Shown piece after piece: positions 46,228-57,249 of a stretch of 64,000 nt of DNA (position 1 is the first letter of the stretch; every line of letters starts with the position of its first letter). Source of the stretch: Toxorhynchites rutilus septentrionalis (Eukaryota; Arthropoda; Insecta; Diptera; Culicidae); contig NC_073746.1 of the NCBI RefSeq assembly GCF_029784135.1, positions 764,136 to 828,135 on the forward strand. The letters are read 5' to 3'. A model generated the notes under the pieces. It made no database searches and had not been told where the DNA came from. It saw nothing but the letters and a program-made list of their open reading frames with translations. Position numbers and translations under genes: made by a program.

Positions 46228-47446
46228 ATGACAGTGATGGTTAACAGCGCAGCAGTAGAATCAGCAGCGAAATTAGCAGCATCAGTCGCAGTTGCAGAAA
46301 TGGAAATAAAACATTCAACAACAACAAACTCCATCGACCTTCTGCCCCAATTATTCGAGTCCCTAAAAACTGACTTGACAGACTCGCACATCACAATGGC
46401 GTGCGAAGTAAAAACACAAATGGAAGAAATGGCAAGTGCTTTGTCTTCCTCTAGTGTCTCCCACACTATCAAGCCAACTGTAAGCTTAGAAGAGGAACTA
46501 TCTGAAAGCCGCGCATCCATCAAAATAGTTCATACGAAGGAAGACCACACTTCTCCAGGATGGCGCCGCTTTGACCATAAATGGCATTGGAAACCGGACT
46601 GGTCGGAATTTGATGCCAAACAACGAATTCGTAGGCTTCAAGAGGCAGCTTCAGCTTCAGCCGACAAAGCTGAAGAAGCAGCTTCAGTAGGCAGCCGACA
46701 AAGCAAAACTCAACAGAAAGCGAAGAAAGCAAACTGCACGCAACAACAGCCAGCATATTCGCAACAATGCGAATAACAAAAATCAACACAGACGCACCGA
46801 TAAATCGGATAAGGAACTGCTGGCCTCAGCAAAAGTGCAGTTTGCTGGCCCACCATCAAATACCGACCATCCAATTGCTGGCCTCTCGGTCCCGAAATAC
46901 ATCAATTTCAGGAAGGGCGAAACAATCAACCCGTACCGAGCAGAAAATCAGCCGCATTGCAACAGCACCCAATCAACGTCAAACGCAAATTCCACTCCGC
47001 TAACACTTGTGGAATCGAATTCAGCACCTGGAGAAGGCTCTCCTCTTCTGGACCCAATGCGACCTCCTATAATAAGAATTACGGAGCAATCTGCTGCCGG
47101 CGACAGACGCTTTTTGAAGGCACGCCTACGGGACTCGAAAATAATGGACACAGTGAGGACGTATCTGTCCTTCCTCCACGACCAAACAACGGCTGTTTGT
47201 ATTCGTGGAATCACAAGAACTAGTGCATCAGTAATGCTCGCAGCTGAAGGTCTACCAACAGACACAAACCTTTTGCGTGAAATTTTCCTGGAAGTACACG
47301 AAAAGCTGGGAGTTTCACGCATTGACGCCTTGGCAGACCTCACATCACACCGAGCATTCCTGTCCAGTGAACACACGCAACGGCTACAACATGCTAGGGA
47401 AGCATCTACAAAGTTCTACAGTCCGCTAAATTTTCAACGACGTTGA
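46228..47446 (+). pseudogene. ORF1 of the CR1/T1-like LINE, one frameshift
   Basis: An ATG at 46228 opens 182 codons ending at 46774-46776, rich in Ala, Ser and Glu (AVESAAKLAASVAVAEMEIK) and followed by FDHKWHWKPDWSEFDAKQR. A coiled-coil-like Ala/Glu part (LQEAASASADKAEEAAS) precedes a basic stretch. Around 46720-46780 the sense shifts to another frame, which reads RNNANNKNQHRRTDKSDKEL and continues through FAGPPSNTDHPIAGLSVPKY to a TGA at 47444-47446. Its last ~110 residues (GDRRFLKARLRDSKIMDTVR onwards) are well formed. No zinc knuckle is seen. A role in binding element RNA is inferred from its position before ORF2, not from a domain. Confidence 0.7.
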
Positions 47447-50270
47447 CGCGCCCCTTAGAGGGAAATAGTAGTCGAAAAAATCAAAACAGTAAAGTAAGTA
47501 GAATTAGTCTTTCAAAAACTTCTCCGCCTTCTCAACAGAATGCGACTGAAATTTTGATATACTGTCAAAACTTCAATCGCATGAAAAGCCCAGCAAAAAT
47601 GAAGGAAATTCATCAAAATCTTTTACCCGCTTCTTTCAATGTAATTCTTGCAACTGAAACTAGCTGGGACGAAAGCGTAAGAAGCGAAGAAGTTTTTGGA
47701 AATAGTTTTAACGTATTCCGGCACGACCGCAACTTATCGTTATCTCAGAAGAAGTCTGGAGGAGGGGTCCTCATTGCCATTAATGCAAATTTCACTTCTG
47801 AGGAACTTATAACCGAAAAACATAAAGAATTTGAGCATGTATGGGCAAAATTATCTATAGCTGGCGAAGTACACATATTTGCTTCTGTGTATTTCCCACC
47901 CGAACATGCAAATAAAAAGTCGTATGAATTATTTTTTCAGACGGCAAATCGAATTGCAGAAACACTAGAACCAGAAGTGAAATTGCATATCTATGGCGAC
48001 TTCAATCAAAATAAAGTAGACTTCATTCCCGATAATGATAATGAATGCATTCTACTCCCAGTCGTCGGGGAAAATGAAACCCTACAATATATATTTGACG
48101 AAATTGCACATCTCGGTCTTAACCAAATAAATCATGTAAAAAATTTCCAAAAATATTATCTAGACCTATTATTTACTAACATCACCGACGACTTTTGTGT
48201 GAATGAGTCCATGACTCCTCTTTGGAAAAATGAAAAAAATCACACAGCAATTGAATACTCAATCTTTATACATAATAGACAATTGCCCATCGACTGGGAG
48301 TATGAAGAAGTACCGGAATATAACAAGACGAACTTTGAAGCAATCAAATGTAGCCTACAAGCCATAGAATGGCAAACTTTATTAAACAGCGAACGAGATG
48401 TAAACTTAACTGTACATATTCTTCACGAAATTCTGAATAACAAAATATCAGAATTTGTGCCGAAGAAAAGAAGACGAAGAAATTCAACCAGCAAATATCC
48501 TATTTGGTTTAACGTTCAAATAAGAAATCTAAAGAATAAAAAACAAAAAGCACATAAAAAATACAAAATAGACAAAAGTCATCAAAATTTGCTTGAATAT
48601 CAAAATATTTCCCAAGAATTAAATTTTGCAATTAAAAGTGCACACGAAGAGTACAATAGAAAGGTCGAAACTGAAGTCAAATCATGCCCGAAGAAATTCT
48701 TTAATTACGTAAAGTCTAAGCTCAAAAGCAATAACTTCCCATCGCAGATGCATCTCGATGAGGATGTGAGGAATTCTTCGAACGAAATTTGTAATCTCTT
48801 TGCAGTATATACCACATTTTCCGAAGAAAATCGCGATCGGAACTACTTTTCATTCTTACCGGATTATCCAAATGACATATCGGTGAACTATCTTTCACAA
48901 CAGGAAATATGCCATGCACTAAAAAAATTAGACGGAACAAAAGGACCAGGACCTGACGGAATAGCACCTATATTCCTAAAGAACCTGGCTGAGGAACTCA
49001 CCCTTCCCTTACATTGCATTTTCAATATGTCACTACAAACTGGAATATTCCCAGAAAAATGGAAACAATCTTTTTTGGTACCTATCTTTAAATCAGGCGC
49101 TAAATCTGACGTACGTAATTATCGTGGAATTGCCATTATCTCTTGCATTCCTAAACTATTCGAAGCAATAGTCAACGAAAAAGTCTTCCAACAAGTAAAG
49201 AATAGAATTACGTGTATGCAACATGGCTTCTTCAAAGGCCGTTCAACTGCAACTAATCTGTTGGCTTTTGTGACTTTTATTTTGAATACAATGGAAAATG
49301 GCAAACACGTAAAAACTCTTTACACTGACTTCAGTAAAGCATTTGACCGCATCGACATTCCATTACTACTCTTCAAATTGCAGAAAATAGGAATGGAACA
49401 AAGACTCTTAAACTGGCTCAATTCTTATCTAACAAACCGTGAACCAATTGTTCATTTTCAAAATTCTCTTTCAAATCCAGTAAAAGTCACATCGGGAGTC
49501 CCACAAGGCTCTCATCTTGGTCCTCTTCTTTTCATTCTGTACGTTAATGACATCTCCTTCGTTCTCAAGCGTATCAATATACTTGTGTATGCCGACGACA
49601 TGAAGCTTTTCGCGGAAATTGGAAATGAAAACGACATCGAAGCATTTCGAAACGAAATACATGTATCCAATACTTGGTGTGATAAAAATCTACTAACACT
49701 GAATGTGAAAAAGTGCAACTCTATAACATTTAGCAGAAAAAAACATGTACCAAATATTGTAATATGTCTTGGAAATCAAAATGTAGAAAAATGTGAAATA
49801 GTTAGAGATCTAGGCGTCGTCCTGGACTGTAAACTAACATCGTTTGGAACCCGTATATGGTCGTACATGAAGAACGCATTGAGTCAGTCCAGAAACAGTT
49901 TCTTCTATTTGCACTTCGTAAACTCAACTGGACCTCATTTCCACTTCCTTCATATGAAGCACGTTGCATGCTCATAAACATCCAAACACTAAAAGAACGC
50001 CGTGAATTTGCAATGCTTTCTTTTGTTAATGACCTAATTTCGCAACGAGTACAGTCAGCTGAATTACTAGAAAAACTAAATTTCTATGTACCTGGGCGTC
50101 AACTAAGAACGCGAAATTTGTTTCTAACCAAAACATCCAGAACAAATTATGCAAATAACGCCCCTATCAATCGCATGATGCGTATATACAATCAGCACTG
50201 CGAAATAATTGACACAACAATGAATAAAAAACAGCTAAAAAGAAACATGTACCGCAAAAATAATATTTAA
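47443..50270 (+). pseudogene. ORF2 of the CR1/T1-like LINE: endonuclease and reverse transcriptase
   Basis: The frame overlaps the ORF1 stop and has no early ATG, so translation by reinitiation is possible. AP-type endonuclease: YCQNFNRMKSP at residues 40-50, catalytic Glu72 in ATETSWDES, GGGVLIAI, Asp186 in YGDFNQNK and His267 in NHTAIEYS. Reverse transcriptase: KGPGPDGIAPIFLKN, YRGIAIISCIPKLFEAIV, QHGFFKGRSTATNLL, LYTDFSKAFDRID, SGVPQGSHLGPLLFILYVND and YADD at residues 716-719 (49588-49599). After VRDLGVVLDCKLTS (near 49850) a deletion of perhaps 100-200 bp shifts frame. The normal C-terminus resumes as WNPYMVVHEERIESVQKQFL and runs to a TAA at 50268-50270. All catalytic residues that I can place are present, and the main defect lies behind the polymerase core. 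Confidence 0.88.
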
Positions 50271-50331
50271 CCTAAGAAAACATTGTAACATTAGTGTATA
50301 AGTGTGTAGTCTACATTTGTTTGACGAAATG

Positions 50332-50357
50332 AATAAATAAATAAATAAATAAATAAT
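50332..50357 (+). repeat. (AATA)n tail of the CR1/T1-like LINE
   Basis: Six to seven AATA units right after the 3' untranslated region, marking the 3' end of the retrotransposon. Confidence 0.9.
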
Positions 50358-50359
50358 TT

Positions 50360-51394
50360 GTTCGCAAGATTTTGTATTGGAATTTTGTTTGACTTTTTCT
50401 AAATTCATGTATTGATCAATATTGTAAATTATTTTGGTCTTCCACTTCCCATGGTGTTGATATACATATGTGGTATACCTATTTATACCAACCGGTTGAA
50501 TTGACCGGTCGTGTTTTTTAATGTTGCTAATACCAAAATTGCTTAGAAACTACGTCAATCTGCCACTACGGTGCCAGCAAATGAAAATTTCTGGCTTCTA
50601 AAGCACAAAATTTGAGAAATTTTTAGAATTTTGTAATATATTGTGATGAAATGTTATTTTCTCATAATATTGTGGACAATTGGGTTGATTTAAAAAAAGT
50701 ACAGTTATAGTAGTTTGCAGCGTAAGTAAATTGTGAATATTTGTATTATATTGAGAGGAAAAAATAATAATATTCTAAATATATATTTAGAATATTGTTA
50801 TTTGTAATATATTGTGATAAAATTTTATTTTCACATTGACTGTTGTTCTATACGGTTGAAATTAGTGCAGTTTAAATACTCACAATATTGTGGACAATTG
50901 GGTTGATTTAAAAAAAATACAGTTATAGTAGTTTGCAGCGTAAGTAATATGTGAATATTTGTATTATATTGAGGGGGAAAAATATATATTTTTATTTTGT
51001 TATAAAACTTAACCCAAAAATGCCGAAACGCCCTAATATCTAGTGTTTGGGACGTAACGGAATCAAGAGAAGATATTTCCGATATCGGTCAAGGTGTTTA
51101 TGAAATTAAATTCTGAAATTTTACCAGTATCTGAAATATAGATGTTCAATTGTTTGTTTACTCAAAGAGCAATAGTAAAGAGAATCAATTTACGTAAATC
51201 AATGTTGATACTGCCGTCATCTTCGGATGAATCGTTCATTTCGAGGGTACGCATAACATTTTGTTTGTTTTGGTACAGTTTGCGATGAAGTGTTGCTCTA
51301 ATTTACTTCAAACTTTGATCATTCGGCCAGAAGAAATGGCTGAACATATCAATATGAAATATTGGCATAATTTTAGGGGACACATTATGTCAAA
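50360..51394. other. Internal sequence of the TTAA composite
   Basis: Holds a direct duplication: GGACAATTGGGTTGATTTAA with ACAGTTATAGTAGTTTGCAG occurs near 50672 and again near 50892, with TTGTAATATATTGTGAT motifs between. An imperfect tandem of about 220 bp is therefore present. No coding potential. Confidence 0.6.
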
Positions 51395-51670
51395 GTGCTC
51401 CCGTGGCCGAGTGGTTAGCGTCATAACTAACATGTCGGGTGTTCGGGTTCGATTCCCGTTCTGGTCGGGGGAATTTTTCGTCAAAGAAATTTCCTCCGAC
51501 TTGCACTGTGATCACGCGTATTCTAGAGCTTGCCACTCAGAATGCATTCAAGGCGTGTTATTTGGCATAGAAATCTCAACTAAGTACTAATAAAAATGAC
51601 GCAAGTAATACTACGTTGAGACGGCGAAGTTCCTCTAGGAACGTTAGTGCCATTGAAGAAGAAGAAGAAG
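51395..51670 (+). mobile_element. Feilai-like tRNA-derived SINE with target duplication
   Basis: The head CCCGTGGCCGAGTGGTTAGC has a perfect A box (TGGCCGAGTGG, 51404-51414), and GGTTCGATTCC (51446-51456) is a perfect B box, so it is a pol III promoter. A tRNA-unrelated body follows (AGCTTGCCACTCAGAATGCA, GGCATAGAAATCTCAACT), then a GAA triplet tail. The element is flanked by ATTATGTCAAA (51384-51394) and ATTATGTTAAA (51671-51681), an 11-bp duplication with one mismatch. Head, body and triplet tail match the description of mosquito Feilai SINEs. Assignment is by architecture and memory, not by alignment. Inverted relative at 54068-54290. Confidence 0.85.
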
Positions 51671-52079
51671 ATTATGTTAAAAATTTATCTGCTCGAAATC
51701 GTTTTTTATCATCCACATACACCCAGATAAAAATGTGTTCATAACATATTCCAAAACATGAAAATTCAAGCTTCAAAATGATATGCATCCCATCTTCATA
51801 CGTTGATTTTTCACGGTGTTACAGCATTTCAAAAATCACTTTGCACTCTGTTTCTCAAACTTTTTTTCGAGTGTTTATCTAAATAAAATTACAAATTAAA
51901 ATATTATATTTTATGCAAATAGATGTATTTATCATGTACTTGCAATATTAGAATGAAATTTTATTCTCTGTAAAAAATTTTACAAATTATCATATTTTGA
52001 CACACAAACATCACACCGTTCAAAATGACCGGTTTGGTAGAAATGGGTATATAACAACTGTTCTAGTGTTAAAGGCGCA

Positions 52080-54060
52080 AGACATCGATTTTTTCAACAA
52101 CAACAAAATATTTTTCGGATGTAGAACTATTTTTTTGTAGCAGCCTGAGATTTGTGGCAGCTCAAACATTAATTTTCTATTTCATAATTATTATTTTTTT
52201 ATACAATATGATATTTATAATTTTCAAGAAGTCTCGCGCATCTCGCGTGCAATGGTATTCTTTTCTCTATATCCGCGATTCCTCAATATTTTTCGATTTT
52301 CTCGATCTACACCTGCTTGATATGATATTAATCAATCAAGTTCTCCATTGTATTACTAATCTACTTACAATTTTATTAACAATTTCTCTTATTTATTTAT
52401 TTCCAGGTTGAAATGTTGGAACGAACTTTTCATCACCGGTAGATCTTGAAATATTACAGAAACATTATTTATTTAATAAATTTCAAACACAAATGTGAAA
52501 TTTTATTTCTTTCTCTCCAGAATCCTTTTGAATTATTGAATAAACAATTCTTGATTATATATTCCCAATAAATTTAATGTATTCTGAGTATGATAATGTG
52601 TGACACTAAAGAATCGTCCATGGGATAATTTAATTCGTTGTTATTTTGCTTCTATTTTGGGTTCCTTTGGCTGTCGGCGTAAACTGCTTCGCGGTTCGGG
52701 ATATACTGAATGCTCCTTGCCGCTAGACCGCCACTTCAGACTTCAGACATTTCAGACAGGTTAATGAATTACTAAAGGGGCTTGTGATGCAGTTATCGTT
52801 TCTCTTCAGGAACCGAACACTTAGCGATACGCTAAAATGTACGCGGAATTCTCTCGATTGAATACAAGAATCATGGATTGTGAATCATGGAAAAAAAAAT
52901 TGAAAAAAGGCAATTTGGAAAAATTTTATTGGAGAAGAATGAACACTCCTTAAGTTCAACACAACAACAGAAAACAACAACAATTTAAACTAAACTCTTG
53001 GCCCCCTGAACAATTGACACGTGCTACGCACATTCACAAAAATCATCGCACATATTGAAAACTAATTCTAAAAATAATGCTACTAACTATATGAGTAAAT
53101 ATTAAACTTAGAACTACTTGAGAACAACAGAATAGAGCGCTTTGTTGTACAATCCGCCCAGTATTCTTATTTCCATAGAGTGCAAATGTACTTCAAACCC
53201 TGGAAACAACTGGGAAAGCTAGTTTAGATAATGCTTCCCATAGTTAGTTTCATGATTTGTACAATTTCTTGTGATAGATTGTTAGGGAGTGTACAAATCG
53301 ATTGATTAAAAAATCTCGTAAGTCCAGCAGGAAATTACTTATGGATTTACTAAATTCACAGTAAGCAATCAAAATTGGACAATTTTCGCATTGCGACCGA
53401 TTTTTTGTTTTTCAATTTCTTTCATTTGAAACCGAAAATCATAAGTGATAAGTGCGGATGTAATATTGACGGCTTCAATATGAGGCACTTGAGAATTTTG
53501 AAATAAACAAAATTAATTTCGATGGAAAGTTTCCGAATTTATGATTCTCGAGCGGAAGCAAATAAATGTCGTTTTATTCAGTTATGGCGAGGATATAATC
53601 TAAACACAAATAAAAATCTCGTGTCACGATGTTCGTCGTCGACCTCCTCCAAAATGACAGATTCTTATGAAATTGCACATAAAAAACTTTGTAGGCATGA
53701 GAATTGGTCGTAGACTATATATGATACAGCTAGGATACCGATTACTGTATATTGAATACCAATCAGGATGACAGATACTATGCAGAAAATTTTTTTGTTC
53801 AATTTTTATGAATAATGTTTTTCGTAGTTTTTTTTTTTTTCTTAAATTTGACTTTAAAAATACATATAACCGCAAATCCCCTATTTTCAACAACTATTTT
53901 ATTTTTTGGGAATAAACAATATCCAAAAAATTTCACCGTCGTTCGTTTTTCAAACAGAACGAATGTATTTAGATGGCGCTATGTGCGCTTCATCGGACCT
54001 TCATGGCTGGAATTATGGCAGGCAACTGCACAGTAACGCGAGAAATTGTGATTCGAAAAA
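52080..54060. other. Stretch without a recognised gene
   Basis: AT-rich sequence with poly(A)/poly(T) runs near 52893, 53830 and elsewhere. Short frames (52154-52411 plus, hydrophobic because of T-rich codons; 53522-53713 plus; 53624-53893 minus) have no support. No shared repeats noticed. Confidence 0.4.
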
Positions 54061-54067
54061 GAAACAA

Positions 54068-54290
54068 TAATCGACGCTCTCCATCTTCATTTTTAATGGT
54101 CCTAAGGTTCAGCTTCTCAAAGTATTACTTGCGTTATTTTTATTAGTATTCAGTTGAGATTTCTATTACAAGCAACACGCCTTGAATGTATTCTGAGTGA
54201 CAAGCTTTATAATAGCACAGTACAAGTCAGAAGAAAATTTTAAAAAATTAACGAAAAATCCCTCAGCCGTTCTGAAGGTACAAGACGTAT
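54068..54290 (-). mobile_element. Feilai-like SINE, second copy, head truncated
   Basis: The reverse complement follows the body of 51395-51670: GGGATTTTTCGTTAA, CTGACTTGTACTGTG, GCTTGTCACTCAGAAT, CATTCAAGGCGTGTTG, AGAAATCTCAACTGAA, AATAACGCAAGTAATACT and GGACCATT before the tail. The tRNA head with the A box is missing or unreadable. Substitution level is higher than expected for a young copy. Confidence 0.82.
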
Positions 54291-54299
54291 ATTGCAAAA

Positions 54300-55290
54300 A
54301 CATTTAATAACGATATCCCACCACAGGTACTTCATTCATTATGAACATTTCTCATTTTCAATTAATATCTATGAACATGTGGTTGAAGACATGTAAGAAG
54401 AGACGAAACAAACAAAAGAGTGGAGAGAGTTCGATGGATTTTTGTGTGTATCGTATGATAATACGATGTCGTGAGCTGTGCCTGGCCGACATGTACGCGA
54501 AGTTAGAGAATGAACGACAGCAGTTCCTACGACACAATAAACAGGAGCGGCGTGAGAGTACATTCACTTGTGAGACGCTTTAATGAGCAATGCCGATACA
54601 GCCTTTGATATTGCCAGGATAAAACACAACGCGTTGCTAGATGTATTCAGTTGAATGGAAAACGCGAGGATTACCCTACATTTCCTCTCCAGAAACGACC
54701 TGAAGTAATCGATAGTATAATTTACTCAGAGCTTCCAGATCCGTCTATTGATCCACTACTCACCCGTATCCTGAAATCTGAATTACCCGAATAGATCGCA
54801 AATTTGCATTCTGTAATCCGTTGGCCCAACCGAAAATTGGTCTTATGAAAATAAGCTCTCCCATATCAAATAATATTGTATATCAGTTTAAAATATTTTC
54901 CAAAGACATAAATGTTATCAATGTATTTGTTCTATTTTTTAGTGTTTTTTTTCTATCTTGAGTGAATCAGTTTGAAAGTACTCAGTTCCACTGGTATTCA
55001 CTCCATTTACTAGTAATTAATTTACCCTCCGCGTTTATTTATTCTGTTTCTTTTATTTAAATTTATGTACTACCAAAGGGTTCCACATGAGCCTTTTGGT
55101 GTGGACCCCCACACCAAAAGAGATGCCAACCAAATTTTTGAAAAGCTGAGAAAATATGAAAAAAAAACTTGAAAAACCAAGGAAATTTTTGAAAAAAAAA
55201 CTGGAAAAAACTGGAAGAATTGTATTATTTTTTTTCTCAATTTAGTTTATATTAACAACAAAAATTAGGATTTACAGCGACAGTGTCAGT
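54300..55290. other. Stretch without a recognised gene
   Basis: A plus-strand frame at 54341-54583 (80 codons, rich in Lys and Arg) starts with ATG and contains CLADMYAKLENERQQFLRHN, possibly helical, but has no family resemblance that I know. AT-rich otherwise. Confidence 0.4.
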
Positions 55291-55296
55291 ATGTAG

Positions 55297-55835
55297 CATT
55301 AGTACTTACGCATAAACGTCACCGTAACGTAATTTTCATTATGAATTAATTTTCCATAATAAAACTTATTCTGAGGCTAATCTCAGGTAATGGGGCGAAA
55401 ACCTTACCTAACGAAGATAAGAAACCGAGGCGGCCTTAAGTCGCCGATGTGACGCAATCCGAGTCGGCCATCGGAAGCGGGGGCTTTTCGCAAGCAAAAC
55501 TGTTTTCCAACGTTTGCACGGTTAGTTTTCATCAATTTTTGCCTCGAAATATATCATTTATACTTCAAAGCAAAAATTAACCAGGCAAACGTAATGCACC
55601 AATCTGACTGAAGTATCGTCTTCTACGTTTCAAACTAACCGGGCAATCGATGGAAACAGATTTGATTGCCAGAGACCGCCACTTCCGACGGCGGATCAGC
55701 GGCCGACTCGGATTGCGTCACCTCGTTAGATGGAGCCTTCGCCCACATTACAATGTCCTCAGAATGAATTTCATAGCGTAAAAATAATTTCATAATGAAA
55801 ATTACACTCCGGTGGCGTAAATACCTAAATACCGT
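55297..55835. mobile_element. Foldback-type element with long imperfect inverted arms
   Basis: Left arm (about 55297-55490) and right arm (about 55660-55835) are complementary over most of their length: GTAATTTTCATTATGAA, TTCTGAGG, then GGGCGAA and TAACGA, and the identical GTGACGCAATCCGAGTCGGC. The left arm carries an extra ~35 bases inside. The spacer itself contains a smaller inverted pair (CGTTTGCACGGTTAG and CCAGGCAAACG). No coding capacity. Target duplication was not identified, so the superfamily is open. Confidence 0.75.
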
Positions 55836-55839
55836 ATCA

Positions 55840-56725
55840 TTTTTAATTTCCCTCATCCTGTTCGTGATCATACATTTTAACATTATACTTTTTTTTTCCA
55901 AAATATATATTTTTATCAAGGCTCATATGGCGTTAGCCTCACGGGGCCGGGAGTTCAATTCTTTATGATTGGAATGGGAGCCCACATTTGTCCACTCGGT
56001 GTGCGAGAAGTCAAACTTCATTGTTCTCATTTCAGTTTGGTAGATTATACTTTTGTTTTACATTTTGTGTCATTCTAACTAATCCTTACTGTTCTACATA
56101 ATTCTTGGAAGCTAGAATTCTTCGCATAGTTTTTGTTCCAGTTCTATGTCTTAGTTTTGGTTTGTTTGTATTCTGGAAATAAACGTTCAACGGTTGTTGG
56201 TGAGGAAAGCGGCAAAATCAGAAATGTTGTAATAATTTTTATCAATTTAGGAAAAGCATAATTATTGTCATTCTTTTTTATTGACAAAATTTTACCCCAA
56301 AAGAAAGAAGCACTCTTGCGTTCGTTTACAGTGAAGTCAGTATAATCCTGGTTATCGATCTCCCTAAATACATTATCGATATCCTGAATACAATTTCAAG
56401 TGTCGAAAAAATGAAAAAGGAGATGGATCTGAGCCTAGGAGCACGGACGGGATCTTGACATAGGACTGTGATTGTATGTAGTAATTGTATTTGAATTGAG
56501 TGTTTTCATTGCTCAAAATCTGTATTTTTTCTCGTTTGATAAATCAAATGGAAGACCTATCGAGACCTTTACAAGTTAAATGAGATAACGTGGTAGAATG
56601 GTAGAACCTCATTCTGTTTAAAAATGTACACAAAAATATAATTTATTATTTATCATTTTTAAACACAAGTCTTAATAGTTGAAATATACATCAATATAAG
56701 CCTAAGTCAAATAAATCTATGACTA
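55840..56725. other. Stretch without a recognised gene
   Basis: Contains a weak tRNA-like patch at 55920-55985 (GCGTTAGCC, GGGAGTTCAATTC) that may be a decayed SINE head. Otherwise nothing stands out. Confidence 0.4.
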
Positions 56726-56742
56726 CGAAGATTTTTGTGTTG

Positions 56743-57237
56743 TTGGGGGTCTCCGTAGCCACATTGGTTGCGCGTTCGCTTAGTAAGCGATCGATCGTGA
56801 GTTCAAATCTCAGGGCCCTCATTGACCATCTTTGTGTTGTTACAGAATAGCTACGTCCACGCAACAATCATCAGCGAAGGATATCGATCCACGGTCGAAA
56901 CAAGATCGATTCATCTATACAACTGCTCTGCTCTGCAAGACACATCGGGCTGCTGTTCTATAAATAACTCAACAATGATCATATCAACTGTCTCCGCTGT
57001 CCGGTGGTCTAACTGGATAATGGAAGAACAGAAAGAATACTCTTACGCCTAAATAGCTACTGTGTAAATGTACCATATGCAATGGTATAGAAGGAATACT
57101 GGCGAATGGCAACTGTGTAATGTGCTATAATTATAGATATGATAACCATGTGAAATGTACACGATTAAAATTCGGCTCTGTTACGGCTAAAATACTAATG
57201 AGCCTAAAATAAATAAATGGGATAAAAAAATTAAAAA
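56743..57237 (+). mobile_element. tRNA-headed SINE family 2, copy 2, with 11-bp target duplication
   Basis: The head GTAGCCACATTGGTTGCGCG (A box) and GTGAGTTCAAATCTCAGGGC (B box, from about 56799) are better preserved than in the 38.8-kb copy. The body includes ACAATGATCATATCAACTGT and TGGAAGAACAGAAAGAATAC, and the tail GGCTCTGTTACGGCTAAAAT leads into AAAATAAATAAATGGG. AAGATTTTTGT flanks it at 56728-56738 and 57238-57248. The small frame inside (56822-57052) is not a gene. The tail presumably mimics the 3' end of a partner LINE, which is not in this window. Confidence 0.87.
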
Positions 57238-57249
57238 AAGATTTTTGTT

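Larger units (their letters stand above)
46228..50357 (+). mobile_element. CR1/T1-like non-LTR retrotransposon, nearly complete
   Basis: Two open reading frames (ORF1 with one frameshift; ORF2 open for ~800 codons), a short 3' untranslated region and a tail of AATA repeats (50332-50357) in place of poly(A). A microsatellite-like tail is common in CR1-type and related clades. The endonuclease phrase with YCQNFNRM and ETSWDES and the gap-free reverse transcriptase support a LINE of the CR1/T1 side of the Jockey superclade. No convincing target duplication was found. The 5' leader appears short or absent. Confidence 0.85.
46190..52072. mobile_element. TTAA-flanked composite (piggyBac-type termini) holding a LINE and a SINE
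   Basis: The left edge reads TTAA-CACTAGAAC, then TACCAACCGGTCAAAATGAC. The right edge is the mirror image (GACCGGTTTGGTAGAA, then GTTCTAGTG-TTAA at 52060-52072). TTAA plus a CACTAGAA-like end fits piggyBac-type transposons. The original element was a small or medium non-autonomous unit. It now contains a CR1/T1-like LINE (46228-50357) and a Feilai-like SINE (51395-51670). Another ACCAACCGG motif at 50485-50515 may be internal sequence of the host element or a second terminus. Confidence 0.6.

Noticed and set aside
51398..51465. Functional tRNA gene suggested by perfect A and B boxes
   Set aside because: It runs directly into a SINE body with a GAA tail and target duplication, so it is a SINE head.
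55920..55985. tRNA gene or SINE head (GCGTTAGCC ... GGGAGTTCAATTC)
   Set aside because: The acceptor and anticodon arms do not pair well and the A box is poor; at best a decayed SINE head.
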